Positions 10,860 through 23,090 of a stretch of DNA of 27,276 bases are shown here, one piece after another. Source of the stretch: Acanthamoeba sp. SK_2022b. Its lineage: Eukaryota > Discosea > Longamoebia > Acanthamoebidae. Below the pieces are notes generated by a model. The model was given only the letters and a program-made list of their open reading frames with translations. It ran no database searches and was not told where the DNA came from. How positions within the stretch are numbered: position 1 is the stretch's first letter; each line of letters begins with the position of its first letter. The position numbers and the translations under genes were made by a program. The stretch spans positions 1 through 27,276 of the forward strand of contig JANDJZ010000558.1 in NCBI GenBank assembly GCA_027943245.1, written 5' to 3'.

Positions 10860-13800
10860 TCACGAGGAGATTGAACCCATGAGGGTGGATAGGAGGGCCT
10901 GGTAGTGGGCCATGGCGGGATGCCCGAGGGCCTTGAGGCGCGCCGCGTAGTCGGCGTAGACCCGCGTGAGGACGGCCGGCTCGGGCCTGCGGTCGGGCGA
11001 ACACGCCTGGGCCAGCAGCGCCGCGCGTCCCAGCTCCCCGGCCTCGTGCAGCAACCGAACCGCCTCCGCGCCCTCGCCCAGCGACAGCAAGATCTCGGCC
11101 GCCTATGTCGAAGGAAAAATAAATTAATTAAATCAAAAGGTCATTAAAAGTGAATCAATTTAAAATTACAATAATAAAACAAGAGATAAAAAAAGATTTA
11201 TAATAGTACTAGACTGGAGGAGCTACCTTGGCCTTGCGCCCGACGGCGACGAGATGGGCCACCCAGTGGCGCAGGACAACTGAAGCTTCGGCGTCGGACA
11301 GCACGACCTTGGCCAGCCACGCGGCGTCGGTCCAGCGGGACTGGTCCTGCAAGTGTCGACAAGCCTCCGCGCCGCGACCCACGAGGCACAGCAGCTGCAC
11401 GCCGTCCTCGAGCCACCCGCTCGCCACCATGTTGTGGGCCACCTCGCTCACGGTTTGCTGGAAGGACTGCTGGGAGTGCGAGGCGGCGACGACGCAGGCC
11501 TTGAGCATGTCCGGGTAGAAGTTGGGGTGCGAGGCCGGCGTGTCCAGCAGCAGCCTCATGGCCTTGCTCCGCTCGCCCAGCAACAGGTCTGTGCCACGTC
11601 ACGCACACGTCACGCACATGTACCACGACGCGTGAGACAATCCAGCATTCGTTTCGATCGAAGCGTGGTTGGCGGCGCCAAAAGACAACAACAACGTACG
11701 AAGGTCGGTGAGCTTCTTGGAGAGGTCGTAGTTGACGTTGGCGCTCGCCGTCTCGCTCGCCCGTGCGCGCTCCCACTCGAGCGTGCGCGCCGTGTTGCTG
11801 CTGCAGAGCACGCCAAACTCCAGCGCAGCGCTTTGGGCGGTCGCCGCCGGCGTCGGCTCGGCCACGTCTGTCTTGTCCTGGCCTCCGTCAGCCGACTGTG
11901 GCTCGACGGCCTGCGTCGCAGGGGCCTCGCAGACTGGCGTCGACGTCGGGTCATCGGCGGCCGAGGCCGAGCCGCCGTCGTGAGCCTGCGGAGGGGCGAG
12001 GAAGTGGCCGGCCAGCGTCCAGAAGCGAATTTCTGCAGAGAGAACCCCGTGCGGACGACGTGTGGGTCAGCAGCAATTAACTGTGATTGTGCGAGTTGCG
12101 GCGTGCGTGAAACGGCGGCGTTACCGTTTTCGTCGGCAAAATAGGTGGCCACGCGGCGGCAGCGCTCGGTGATCGACAGGGCGGGGTCCCTCAGCCTCTG
12201 TTGTGTTTGACGCATCGACGAAAAAACACGAGGCAAGACAGAGACATAGAGAGAGAGAGAGAGAGAGATCAGGTCAAGTCGATCACTGCAACTCCCCCTC
12301 TCCCCCCCCCGCCAGAACCGCACCTGGAGCGTGTCAGGGTCGAGAGCGTCGAGGGCCTCGGCAAGGGCGCGCGGTATCTTGCTCCGCGGATGCAGCAGGT
12401 GCACCTGAAGCACAGCGAAGCGGGTCAGCCCCGGCGCAGCGCAGCCCCCGGGGCCAGTGGTGGGGCACCGGGGGGGGAGGGCAATGCACCTTGAGCATGG
12501 CGGGCAGGAAGCCCCCGAGCAGGGAGGGGGAGTGGAGGGGGGCATCCTCGGCGGCGTGCTCCCACAGAAGGGGCGAAGATGAGGACGACAGGGACCGGTC
12601 CAGCACGCGCACGCAGCCATCGCTCGTTGCTGTCGACGCGTGCGTCAGTCCCGGCTAGGCGAGAGGGGGGAGGGGAGACTGGGGGGGGGGAAGGCAGGGA
12701 GATGCGCGTACAGACGACGGGATGTGACGGAGTGAGCCAGTCGAGGTCGAGCGCGCGCAGGTCGCGGCTCTTAAGGTAGCTGCTGGTCGAGATGCGCACG
12801 CCGTGGTCCACATCCCACACGCCAAACTCGCCCTCGCTGAACTGCACCAGGACCTGGTGACCCTTGTTGCTCGGCGAAAACTAGTGGGGGGGGAGAAAGG
12901 GGGAGTGACACGCGGCGCTCAGAGATCACAGCCACCGAGGAGGGGAGGGGGGAGAGGGGGGATCGCTTACCACAATGTTCCTGATGAGGCCCTTGTTGGT
13001 GTTGAAGATGAGGGAGCGCTTTGTTTCAAAATTATAGCAGTGGATGGTGCCCGCCGTGTCGCCGCTTACGAGCAGCGAATCCTTCCTATACGTTGTGGTC
13101 GCGTGTGTCGCGCGTGTGTCATCGTGTGTCATCGTGTGTGTGTGTGTGTGTGTGTGTGTGTAGGCGAGAGGAGTACCAGGAGATCGCGGAGATGATGCCG
13201 GTTCCGATCTCGCCCTGGAAAGGGACCGCCGTCACTCCGCCATCGCCCACGGCGTGCTGGTGCACCGTGCCGTCGGCCAGCACGAACAGGAAGTACTCGC
13301 GGGGCCGACCTGCCGCTCCTTTTGGCGCCAAAACTATTAGCCATTTCATAATGTCACAAACCATAAATAATCAACAATTATTACAATACAAAAATAAATG
13401 AAAATAAAATAAAATAAAATGGGTACCGTTGGAGCTGTTGGCTGGTGGTGGGCACCAGTCGAGGGCGGTGACCTGCGAGGCCTTGAGGAGGGCGACGACG
13501 GAGAGGGAGGTGAGGTCCCACACCTCGAACGGCTTGTCCTTGAGCATCAGCACAAAGTACTGCCGCAGGGGCGACACTCGCAGGCCGCGAATGAACGTCG
13601 CCTCGGCCGCATTTTGCTGCACGCAAACACACGCCACCACCCCATCGCTGAGTGTGTCGGTCGTTCTTCTCCGCTTGACGTATGAAATGGAAGGGAACGC
13701 TCACCTTGCGGACTTCGCGCAGACGGCCCGTGTGAAGGTCGAGCAGGAAGACCTTGTTCATGAACTCGCCCTTGCCCACGCTGCGTACGTGTCGACACAA

Positions 13801-13871
13801 ATTTGCACGGGTCAGCCAAGGAGAAGCGGGAGGCCATTGAAGAGGAAAGTATAGAGTAGGGACTGTGGTGT

Positions 13872-13918
<47 letters not shown>

Positions 13919-14081
13919 GGTCGCACTCCTCGCAGGTGTAGAAAATGAGCGTGGACGCGGTGAGCCAGGACAAGCCGCGAACGGGAAAGTTGCTGGGCGC
14001 AATGGGTCCGTGCACCAGGTACTGCGACCGCGTGCGCAGCTTCACCATGTCCACGATCTAATCGTTGGCAAGCACACAACA

Positions 14082-14140
<59 letters not shown>

Positions 14141-16273
14141 GCAGTTGGTTAGCATGAACGCAAAGGTTGCAAAAGCGGCGTTGGTGGACGAGGGAGTGTG
14201 CCTGGACGGTGCCGTTGAAGGTGCCGAGCGCGATCAGCGGGTGGCCGCGCTGTGAGAAGGGGGATACGGTGACCGTGCTCACCGGGTTGGGCAGGTGGTG
14301 AGCCTGCCCGCTCACGAACACGCGCCCGCCGACTCGCGTGGGGTTGCCTCCCTCCACAAAATCCCATCGCCACCTTTGAGCGCACGCACGGGGCGCGGTC
14401 GAGTTGTTGTGCGCACGTTAGCGGCGTATGGGAACACGCATGACGACGGCGGCGGCGATGACGTGGCGTACAGGTTGCTGTCGCTCATGAGGCAGATGAA
14501 CTGGTGCGGCTGGAGCGGACTGAAGGCGATCCCGTAGGCCGTGGTCTGCTGGTTCTTCTTGCCCGGCTTGAACTGCTTGGGGGCCTCGCACATGCACTCG
14601 CGATGAAAGGCGTAGTTCTGTCCCTCGTGCCTCTTGTACACGATGAGCCTGCCCCCCCCCAAGCACGCACACGCACACACGCACGCATGAAAGTGAACTC
14701 GAGTGCGCGCTAGGACAGGGAGGCCAGGCGCGCGTACGAGCCGTCGAGTTGCAGGCAGAAGATGCGCCCGGGCGCCACGATCATACGACGGAAGGGCGAC
14801 TTGCTCGCTTCCAAAGTGATCGACCCCACCACCTGAGACCGCACGAGGCCACCGAGCGCGCGTGAGACATCGCAAAGAGCGCGAGAGAGATCGAGCGAGG
14901 CGCGGGGCGGCGTGCCTGCTGTAGGCCAAAGTCGTAGGCGAGGACGCGGTGGGGGAATAGGAAGTAGACGATGTGCCGAGCGACGGGCGAGAAGACCATC
15001 TGCGCGAGCTTGCCGGAGCCCTCGTACGCCACGCTGTTACGCAGCACCGCCTGGCCCTCCGGCGCCGAACGCGGCTCGCCGACTGACGCACGCCCACGCA
15101 GTCAGCCGGCGCGGCGTTGGCGCGCTCGTGCCATCAACGCATGAGGCGTCATGGCACGACGACGGGGGAGGCGGGCAGCGACAGCGTACCGTTGAGTAGG
15201 TACATCCCGCCCGTGATCGAGACCGCCCACAGCTCTTCGGGATTGAACCTGTCAAACTCGACGGCGAGGAGCTGCTCGGGGAGCTCCTGGCTCCACAGCT
15301 GTGTCGCAGACGGTGGCCCACACGAGAGCGGTTGGTCGCACAGATGATGGCGTGTGCGCGTGCGTGTGCGTGTGCGTGTGCGTGTGCGTGTGCGTGTGCG
15401 TGTGCGTGTGCGTGTGCGGAGGGTTGATAAGGGCACCTTGTTGCCGGTGGCGGTGTCCCACAGTACGAGCAGCGAGGAGTGATGAAGAGACAGTAGCAGC
15501 GAGGGGTCCTCCGGATGCCAGCACAGCGCCAGCACCGCCGCGTCCTCATGCCCGGTCTCTGCACACGTGACACACGCGACACACACACACACACGCAGAG
15601 AGGAGGGAGAGGGAGAGAGACGTTTGAGTCACGCCACAGCTAGCGGGATGAGGAAGGGCCCCTTACCCAGGGTGGCCTTGATTTCGGCCTTGAGCACGTC
15701 CCACACGATGACGCTCCCAGCTGAGTCGCCGGTAGCGAGGATGAGCGGATACTCGACGGCGGTCTTGTCCTCCCAGCTCTCGTGTCCCCTGCGGCAGACC
15801 CCCGGCGCCGCCACCGCGCGCAAACGTCAGCAGCCCTCCCTCCCTCGCTCTCGGGGGTACGCATGTGACACGAGAGAGCGCACCATTCGAGGCAGGTGAC
15901 GGGGGCGCGGTGTTCGTCGAGCGTCTGGAGGAGGCCGAGCGAGGACGGGTCCACCACGACCACGCAGCACTGGCAGCCGTACGCCACCAGACCCTGTCGG
16001 CCCCACGATAGAGCCCCTGAGGACACAAAACACAAAGGCGCGTGTACCCACGCAAAGCGCGAACGCTTAGGGCCAAGCTAGTGACGAGCGGTTGATATAG
16101 CGCCTAGGTGGAGACAGGGCACCTTTGTTGCTTTTGGCGGGGCGGCCAGGCAGGACCCGACGGCGTGTATTGGAGGTGTGGGGCTGAGGAGGCTGCACGG
16201 CCGGGGCGTCGAGACTGCCCGCACTACTGCTCGCACGGCGCGTGGGCACTTCAGTGCTGCCGGAACCCAACAT
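10860..16273 (-). CDS. WDR11: WDR11, WD40 vesicle-capture protein
   Basis: Twenty-one exons: 16273-16123, 16016-15884, 15788-15667, 15558-15437, 15298-15190, 15082-14916, 14832-14738, 14648-14472, 14373-14202, 14057-13927, 13780-13705, 13616-13427, 13309-13177, 13085-12971, 12880-12712, 12629-12490, 12404-12324, 12197-12125, 12032-11700, 11588-11227, 11102-10860. Every phase closes and gives about 1,097 residues; human WDR11 is about 1,220. The N-terminus carries WDR11's GLVAYGCQ and VVVVDP, then WD repeats (VIVWD, LVLWD, FEVWDL, FGVWDVDHG) to about residue 734. The C-terminal helical third has WLEDGVQLLCLVGRGAEACRHL, RWTDAAWLAKV and VYADYAARLK. In animals WDR11 acts with FAM91A1 in golgin-linked capture of endosome-derived vesicles at the trans-Golgi. 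Introns 6 and 9 appear to use GC donors. The first ATG is inferred; exon 1 stays open upstream to a stop without another ATG. The exon 13 acceptor has an in-frame alternative. Confidence 0.95.
12248..12269 (+). repeat. (GA)n tract in WDR11 intron 17
   Basis: A pure GA dinucleotide run (CT on the sense strand) lies between exons ending at 12324 and starting at 12197. It may act as a pyrimidine-rich stretch upstream of the acceptor. Confidence 0.85.
13134..13161 (+). repeat. (TG)n microsatellite in WDR11 intron 13
   Basis: A GT run on the + strand (CA in the sense direction) lies within the intron between 13177 and 13085. Confidence 0.88.
13401..13420 (+). repeat. (AAAAT)n tract in WDR11 intron 12
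   Basis: Four AAAAT units lie just inside the donor side of the intron that follows the exon ending at 13427. On the sense strand the tract is ATTTT-rich. Confidence 0.8.
13867..13918 (+). repeat. (GT)n(GA)n compound microsatellite in WDR11 intron 10
   Basis: A GT run switches to a GA run near 13904, all within the intron between 13927 and 13780. Confidence 0.88.
14083..14138 (+). repeat. (CA)n microsatellite in WDR11 intron 9
   Basis: A pure CA run of about 55 nt lies in the intron between 14202 and 14057, the same intron that appears to begin with a GC donor. On the sense strand it reads (TG)n. Confidence 0.92.
15351..15418 (+). repeat. (GTGTGC)n hexanucleotide repeat in WDR11 intron 4
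   Basis: About ten GTGTGC units form a 68-nt perfectly alternating purine/pyrimidine tract inside the intron between 15437 and 15298. Such tracts are classical Z-DNA formers. Confidence 0.92.
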
Positions 16274-16448
16274 CAGCGGTTTCGGTCCGGGCACCTGGCA
16301 AGGTGGTGTTGGTCCTTCCAACGCTTCTTCCGCCCCTTGCTCGGCAGTGGTCAAAAAGAATTATTGAAGGAAAAATAGGTTTTCTCTTTTTTCTTTTAAA
16401 TTTCTTGAAAGAAACCTGTTTCGATTTGAAAAAGACAATGGCCATGCC

Positions 16449-19400
16449 TCACTTGCGCAGCTGCTCGTAGCCTGCGATGAGCTTTTGGTTGTTCTTGCGG
16501 AGCATCTTTTGGGCCTCCCAGAAGAGGTTGGAGGCGGCGGTGAAATCGCCGGCGTCGACCTCCATCTCGATCCACCCGAGCCACAGGTCGGCAGAAAGCC
16601 TGCCGTGCTGCCTCACACCACGCCTGCGAGGCGAACAGAGAGAGGGAGAGAAGGAAAAGAGGTCAGGCGGGGCGGCCAGCGAAGAACCAACAGGCCGTAA
16701 GACAGGTGCCGGTTCACCTGTAGAGCGAGCGGATGACGGTCATGTCAACGGGTCGCTGTGCACGCTCGATCAAGATGCACTGTCGGAAGTAGTCCTCGGA
16801 TTGTGCGGGGACATCGAGACCGCTGTGAGAATGACACACACATAAATGGGGAGAGGGAGGGAGCACGTCAGCGTTGCACCGAGCGATACGAGACCAGAGC
16901 TCCCTGGGGGAGAGAGGATCCGCTTACACTTCGTAGGCCCGGCGGGTGGCCTGGATGTCATGGGTGGCCGCAACTCGAGAAATGAAGGCCACCTTGATGA
17001 CCGACACGCTCGCCTTGTCGGCTCCGGTCAGGGTAACGAGCGCTTTCTGTGTGTGACACACAGAGGAAGAGGAGGAGGAGGAGCGGTTTTTTGAATGAGA
17101 AGAAAGGCCCGGGAGGGGGGCAACGAGGGCGCGTCGTGTCCGGCCAAAGGCCTTACCCTGAAGTGCTGGAGCTTCATGTCGAAGGAGATGTCGGAGCTGA
17201 GCACCAGCTCGAGGTAGTGCCCCCACAAGCTCTGGAGGAATATTGGCGTGTGAGAAGAGCGACTGACCGATTCTTGGCGCTCTACTCGATGAGAGGCCCG
17301 GCGGGGGTCGCGTACCGGTGATTGGGTAGTGGGCACGGCGTCGAACGCGGCGGCGAAGAGCTGCTTGACCTCGGCGCTGAGCACCTCCTTCAGGGCGAGC
17401 GCGCTGATGCGAACGTGCAATCGGATTCGCGACAGCCAGAGCGAGGCAGACTCGGGATGACGTCGCGTGGCAGTCTATCAAGGTGTTTTCAAGCGCAGAG
17501 CGTTATAAATAAATAAAATAAAATAAAATAAAATGAATAAATAAATCAAAAATAACTGGCCTGACACGAGCGCGGAGGGTGAGCGCACCTCGGCCAGCTT
17601 GACGGCGTCGTCAGGTCGGCCCAGGTCAAGGAGAGTGTCGATCCACGTGCTGTAGATGAGCTCGCTGGTGAGTGCCGCCTCTTCGGCCTTCTGACAGACC
17701 TCGAGAACGCGGTTGGCCCACGCCCGGACCTCACGCTTCTGCGCCTAATAGAGAGAACGGGTCAGCGCATTCCGGCCACGCGTTTCGTTTGGCGGCCCGA
17801 GGCGTGCTTGCTCACGGTGGTCGGGTGAAGCGCACCGCAGTCGGGTTATTGGGCTTGGCCGCCGAGTTCAAGGAGCTGACACAAAAGTCGATGTATTCCT
17901 CCCACAGCGCCATGGTGGGCGCAGTCTTGAGGGCCTCCTCGTAGGTCTGCAGCGCAAAGAGCACGGCCGCCGGCCTCTCTGTGATACGGCGCACGCGAGC
18001 GATGAGACCGGTTGTGTAACGTGATGGCCATTACTCGAGGACAGAGACCGCACCTTCGTCGGTGGCGTCTTCCAGCTTGTGCCTGGCGTACAGGCTCACG
18101 CAATGGGCGTCGTCGCCGAAATCTCGGAGCAGACCCTCAAAGATCTCCTGCTTGATGTCTTCGGTCTCGTCGAAGGAGTTGAACAGTCGCAGGAAGGAGA
18201 TTCGGAAGGCGGCGCTCTTGGGGATGGCCTTGACCGCGTTCCGGTAGATGAACCGGGGAATGGCGCCCGCGAAGAACGGGTTCCGGGTGGTGGCGCTGCT
18301 GCATAGCGACAACAAAGGATGCATTAGATCGAATTCCGTGCATGCTTGGCAGCCTACAAGGAGAAATGTATGTACGGGGCGTCCTGGGCCTTGGTCGAGG
18401 GGTCACCCGCAGCAGCGGCGCCGATTTCTCCGTCCTTCTTGCTGTCGGGCAACGAAGTTCTGTCGATGCTTTCGCCCTTTTTTTTAATACAAAAGCAAAT
18501 ATATTAGTCAATAAATAATTAATAAATCAATGGGCAAATAGGAACAAATACCTTAGGGACAAGCGCGCTCGCGTCGATGCCGAACTCTTCCATTCGTTCC
18601 TTGATTCGCACCAGATATATGCACTCCAGCTTGCAAAACTCGATCCACAGACGCTCGCACTTGGGGTTGAGCCGCAATGATCGTTCCATCAAGGCTGAGA
18701 CCGAAGTATAAAAGAAAGATATATATATTATTTAGGTATTTATAAAAAAAGAGAGAAAGGGGCAAGCTTGTCAACAGAACGTTACGGGAGTAGCAAGATC
18801 AATACAAGCGAGGGGAGCGCACCTCTGGCGGCGGTGATGTTTTCATTATGTTCAAACTCGTAGCCCGCGGCGACGATCCACAGGCCCTCAACGGTAGGAT
18901 GCAGCTGGATGGCCCTGCGCGACACACGAGCCGACGTCAGCGGGACAAAGTCGAACACGTGCTGTCGCGACAAGTGCACGAGAATGGTTAGCAGAGCAAG
19001 CTGTCGTACTGTGCAAAGACCCGGTTGAGGGTAGAAGCGTTGCGGGTCTTCTTGAGATACTCTATGTACTGCAGCCAGAGGGTCACGTCGCTCCTGAACT
19101 TGGTGAGCAAACGCTCGAAGATCTTGGAGATCCTGATTGCAAAGTGATACTCGACAGAATCTGGTAGCCTCTTGATACCTGGCGGCGCACATGTGAGGCC
19201 AGCAGAACGAACACTCGCAATCGAAGTTACAAAAATAATCGATTTAAATTTAATCAAGAAATGGTTGAGAACGCTGGAAGCCTAGGTTCAGCATTTTTGA
19301 AAAATAAAGGATTGAGAAGAGGTGGTACCGAGTCGCTTCTTTCTCTTCTTCTGCAAGATGTTGAGGTTCATCTCGTACTGAATGTAACGCAGAAAATCTT

Positions 19401-19621
19401 CTTTGTCGCTACCCATCCGCTTCACCGCGTACTCGAAATGGTTCCGTTTCTTAATGATCGCTTTGATTTCGGTCTAAAGAATACATCGCCCACGAATATT
19501 GAGAAGAATGCAAAATCTAGGGAAATTGGGAGATTAGTACCGGCGTGAAGATCTCGTGCTGTTGCAGCTGCTCGAGATCTGGGATCATACGCTCCAGGTG
19601 TTGGTACACAACATCCGCCAT
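16449..19621 (-). CDS. UTP6: UTP6, U3 snoRNP HAT-repeat protein
   Basis: Fourteen exons: 19621-19541, 19473-19329, 19178-19010, 18914-18823, 18694-18552, 18476-18376, 18298-18054, 17978-17836, 17744-17589, 17474-17316, 17231-17157, 17046-16928, 16822-16718, 16623-16449. All phases close and give 635 residues (human about 597). The N-terminal U3-associated domain shows MADVVYQHLERMIPDLEQL, EIKAIIKKRNHFEYAVKR and KEDFLRYIQYEMNL. HAT repeats follow, with Trp/Tyr motifs such as VTLWLQYIEYLKK, GLWIVAAGYEFEH, ERLWIEFCKLE, MALWEEYIDFCVSS and DLWLGWIEMEV. UTP6 belongs to the UtpB module of the small-subunit processome and acts in nucleolar pre-18S rRNA processing. A degenerate, Ala/Asp-rich exon (18476-18376) looks like a species-specific linker. 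It is divergent from ECM29, with 223 nt between start codons, and its stop lies 175 nt from the WDR11 start. Confidence 0.95.
17507..17534 (+). repeat. (AAAAT)n tract in UTP6 intron 9
   Basis: Five or more AAAAT units lie in the intron between 17589 and 17474, sense orientation ATTTT. Confidence 0.8.
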
Positions 19622-19844
19622 TTTTGCCGCTTACTACAGATCAAATCTTGATGCTTGCTCTCTCCCTCCGCTCTCCTTCTGTGACTCTCCGTCTCTCTTT
19701 TTTCTTTTTGCTTCCATTTTCCTCCCAACCGAAGAGGGAAAAAGAATTTCTTCGCTTCTTGGCCACACGTAATCGTGACCTGATTTTGTAGCGTTGTAAA
19801 TCTCATTTCAAATCGAACTTGAGCAACAAGCAACAACCACGAAG
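19622..19844. promoter_or_regulatory. Bidirectional promoter between UTP6 and ECM29
   Basis: There are 223 nt between divergent start codons. The UTP6-proximal half is a long C/T-rich stretch on the + strand (about 19655-19735), the ECM29-proximal half is mixed AT-rich, with no clear TATA element. Core promoters of both genes are inferred to lie here. Confidence 0.55.
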
Positions 19845-20626
19845 ATGTCAAGTGCAAGCACCAGTGCGGGATCAGATGAGGAATCGCAGAAAGATATCCA
19901 GGTACACGCTGCGATCCCCATCAGCGCCCTTTATGCACGCGTGCCAACTCACTGATGAATCTATGGCTACCAGTTACTTGATCGAGTATTGTTCAAGTTT
20001 GCCATGGTGAGCGATGCAGCGGCCGTGGAGGGCGCCGTGGCGTCCTTCCTCGTGCCCGTACTGTCCAAACTCGCCAGTCCGGCCGCAACAACCCGGACCA
20101 AGGTGCGTGTTAGGTGGCTATGACAGCATCGCATGCATGGCTCACCCTCCTTGCGCAGGTCTTGGAAGTGCTGAACCACATCAGCAAGCGAGTCAAGAGT
20201 CAGAACAACATCAAGCTGCCGCTTGCGGACCTCGTGCAGCAATACGTTGCGCCCAACACCTCGGCCTTTGTGCAAAACCTCAACATCATCTACCTCGGTA
20301 CCTGCCCCTCCCTCGCTCCTTCAAGCGTGTAGAGTGAACTCACCCTTCTGTCCGCCTTGCTGCAGAGATGGCTTTCGCTCGCGCCGCCAAGGAGGTATAA
20401 CCTCTCAGTTGCAATTCTGCGTTCAAGTCATCTCTCTCTCTCTCTCTCTGTCTTTCTCATGGCCACTCTCCGCCCAACCAGGAACAAAACGCTGCGGCGC
20501 CGGTGCTGCTGAATGGACTGCAGAGTAGGCCGCCCAAACACCAGGCAATCCTTCTTCGTTTGGCCGTACGCATCCACCAACTCATCAGCGCACTGAGTTC
20601 ACAGTGAAATTGCGCGCGCGCGCGCA

Positions 20627-20659
<33 letters not shown>

Positions 20660-23023
20660 TGCGCGCGCGCAAGCACGAGAGAACTGATGCGACTTCGCAA
20701 CAGGTGCCCCGTATTCTATCCCAGTACCAGCAACGCGAGCTGGTGCGCGACAAGCTCGTGATCCCGGCGTTCTTTGGCGATGCCGCAGTGAAGAAGACCT
20801 TCCTGGACTTCCTTTTGGATGTGCTCCTCATGGTGCCTCTCCGCTTGGACGACACCAGGTGCGCATCACATCTAGCCCGACGTTGCGCACAGGTTTGATT
20901 CTGACACCTGGCTGCGGCGATTCCTTTCAGCTCTCAGACGTCTGCCGCGCCGGCGGCGACTCAGTCCCAGTCCTCGCCTACCACGCAGCCGGCGGCCCCA
21001 AAGGCAGTCACTGTGCCCGGCTTGAGCACAACTTCCATCCAGCGTGTGATGGGCTCTGCTAGAGTGCTCACCTCCCAGCAACTGACCGAGTACAAGGTGC
21101 GACCCATCGCCTCGTCCCCACACCGGTGCCCTCTCCGCCTCATTGCTCGCTCGCTCGCTCGCTCTGCACAGGCATCGATCGTGGCCTTCCTCGCGTCCGG
21201 TATCCTGGACGACGAACCCAATGCCATCCTCCCGCACCTTCTCGTCGCCTCGAGCGACACACACCACAGGTGAGAGGAGAGGTTAACTCAGATGATCTGA
21301 TGATTGCAGCTTTATTGATGCTGACCGACCCCCGCGTGCAGCATCAAGGACGACGGCACCGGCGCGCTCAAGAAGCTCGAGAATGTCAACTTCGAAGACC
21401 CCCAGGTAGACCTTCCCATTAGGGAGTTCTCCTCCGTTGGACGTAATCAGATCTGATCGTCACAAATCTGTGCAGTTGGTGAGTCGGTTGATGGACCTCT
21501 TCCAAGGCACTCCCGCCACGGACAAGTCTACCCCGCCAGAGGAGCGACGAACTCCCGCCGATTCCATCCTACGCGAGAAGATCCTTCTCCACCTCCAACG
21601 CTCCACCCTTGCCAGTACGACTCGCGGCCTCTCAATAGAAGTCGCAAGCGTAGACTCACCACCTCCCCGTTTGTGCCCGCGCGTCACAGCCAATTCTTTC
21701 CCTCGCACGCTGCAAATCATCTTCGAGGCCGTCTTCGGCGCGACGTCGCCGGCCCGCATCAAGAGGGCCGGCCTGTCCTTCGTGCAGGGCGTCTTCGAGA
21801 AGGTGACCCATCCCGCCTTCTCTTTCCGTACACGGGGGGGGGGCTGCGGCTGACCGCCATCGTCGTTTCTCTCCGATCTAGGCAGCGGAAGCGTCGCTCA
21901 AGCCCATGTCGCCGCTGATCTACGCCAGCGTGGTGAAGCTGCTGGGTCAGCTGCAGACTGCGGACGACACCACAGAGAACCAACTGCTGCGGGGCTCGGC
22001 CTACGTGACGCTGGGCACCATCGGCAAGCGGATGCCCCACCTACTCACCCAGACCGGCGATCTTGGAATTCTGGAGATGCTCTTTAATCGAATCAGCGCA
22101 GAGCCTGAAGCAGGTGCGGCTCTCTCTCTCTCTCTCTCTCGCTCCGTACGTGTCAGGAAAGGCGTGGGCCTCACCAGGCTGCTTCGTTGGTTTCCACGTC
22201 TAGTCAGAGGATCGGTCCAGGACGCGCTCAAGCTGCTCGTGCCAGCGTTCAAGTCCCTGCCCGACGCCCTCAACGCCAAGCTCGAGACCCTTTTGCTGGC
22301 CAGTGTGGAGCGGGTACCTGTTCTGCTCTCCCCTTGTCATTCTCTGCTCCGACAGGTGATTGACTACCGTCACACTACTCGCCACCTTACGCTCAATCGT
22401 GTCTCGTGTATAGACCGAGTATCAGGCTCGACTTGCTGCCGTGCAATACGGTACGATCACCGTCACTGACGGTGTCACGAGCGGCTAGCTAACCTTTTGA
22501 TATTATTTATTTATTTATTTATTTATTTTTATGGTATTCATGTCATTTTATATTCTGTGCCGCAGCCATCAAGATATTCCCGTTCTCGCATGTGGTGAGC
22601 CGTTTTGTATGCCTTCTCGGGGCAAGCGACGACCGACCCGAGGTAGGGCTTCGCATGGCCGTGCGCGTGGATGTCCTTCAGCTTAATTCACTGATGGGAG
22701 ACCCTCCTCCCGTCCCCTTGCAGGTGCGAGACGAGGCCAAGCGAGGCCTGCGCCCGTTCGTGCATCACCACGTCGACATTATCTCCGACAGCGCCCAGCC
22801 CTATCCATCGTTTGTCGACCTGGTCCAGTTCATCTCCAAGCAGGTGGCCAAGCGCATGGCGGGCGTGAACGACAAGAACGCCCTGCCGTTCCCCGCCGCG
22901 AGCTACGAGGAGTCGCTCGCTTTCCTCCTCAAATGTCTGCGCAACAACATCCAACGGAGCGGCCGCACGTGGTCTGAGTACCTGGCCGACCTCAGCTCCG
23001 CAAGCGATGTGTCGTGTGTGTGT

Positions 23024-23090
<67 letters not shown>

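Noticed and set aside
12871..12971. G-rich run between WDR11 exons 14 and 15 as a G-quadruplex element
   Set aside because: The G-runs (C-runs on the sense strand) resemble the pyrimidine-rich introns common throughout the window; nothing sets this one apart.
16067..16354. WDR11 starting upstream of 16273
   Set aside because: The frame is open to about 16354 but contains no ATG before 16273; a stop precedes it. An additional upstream exon cannot be excluded, but none is visible before the UTP6 stop.
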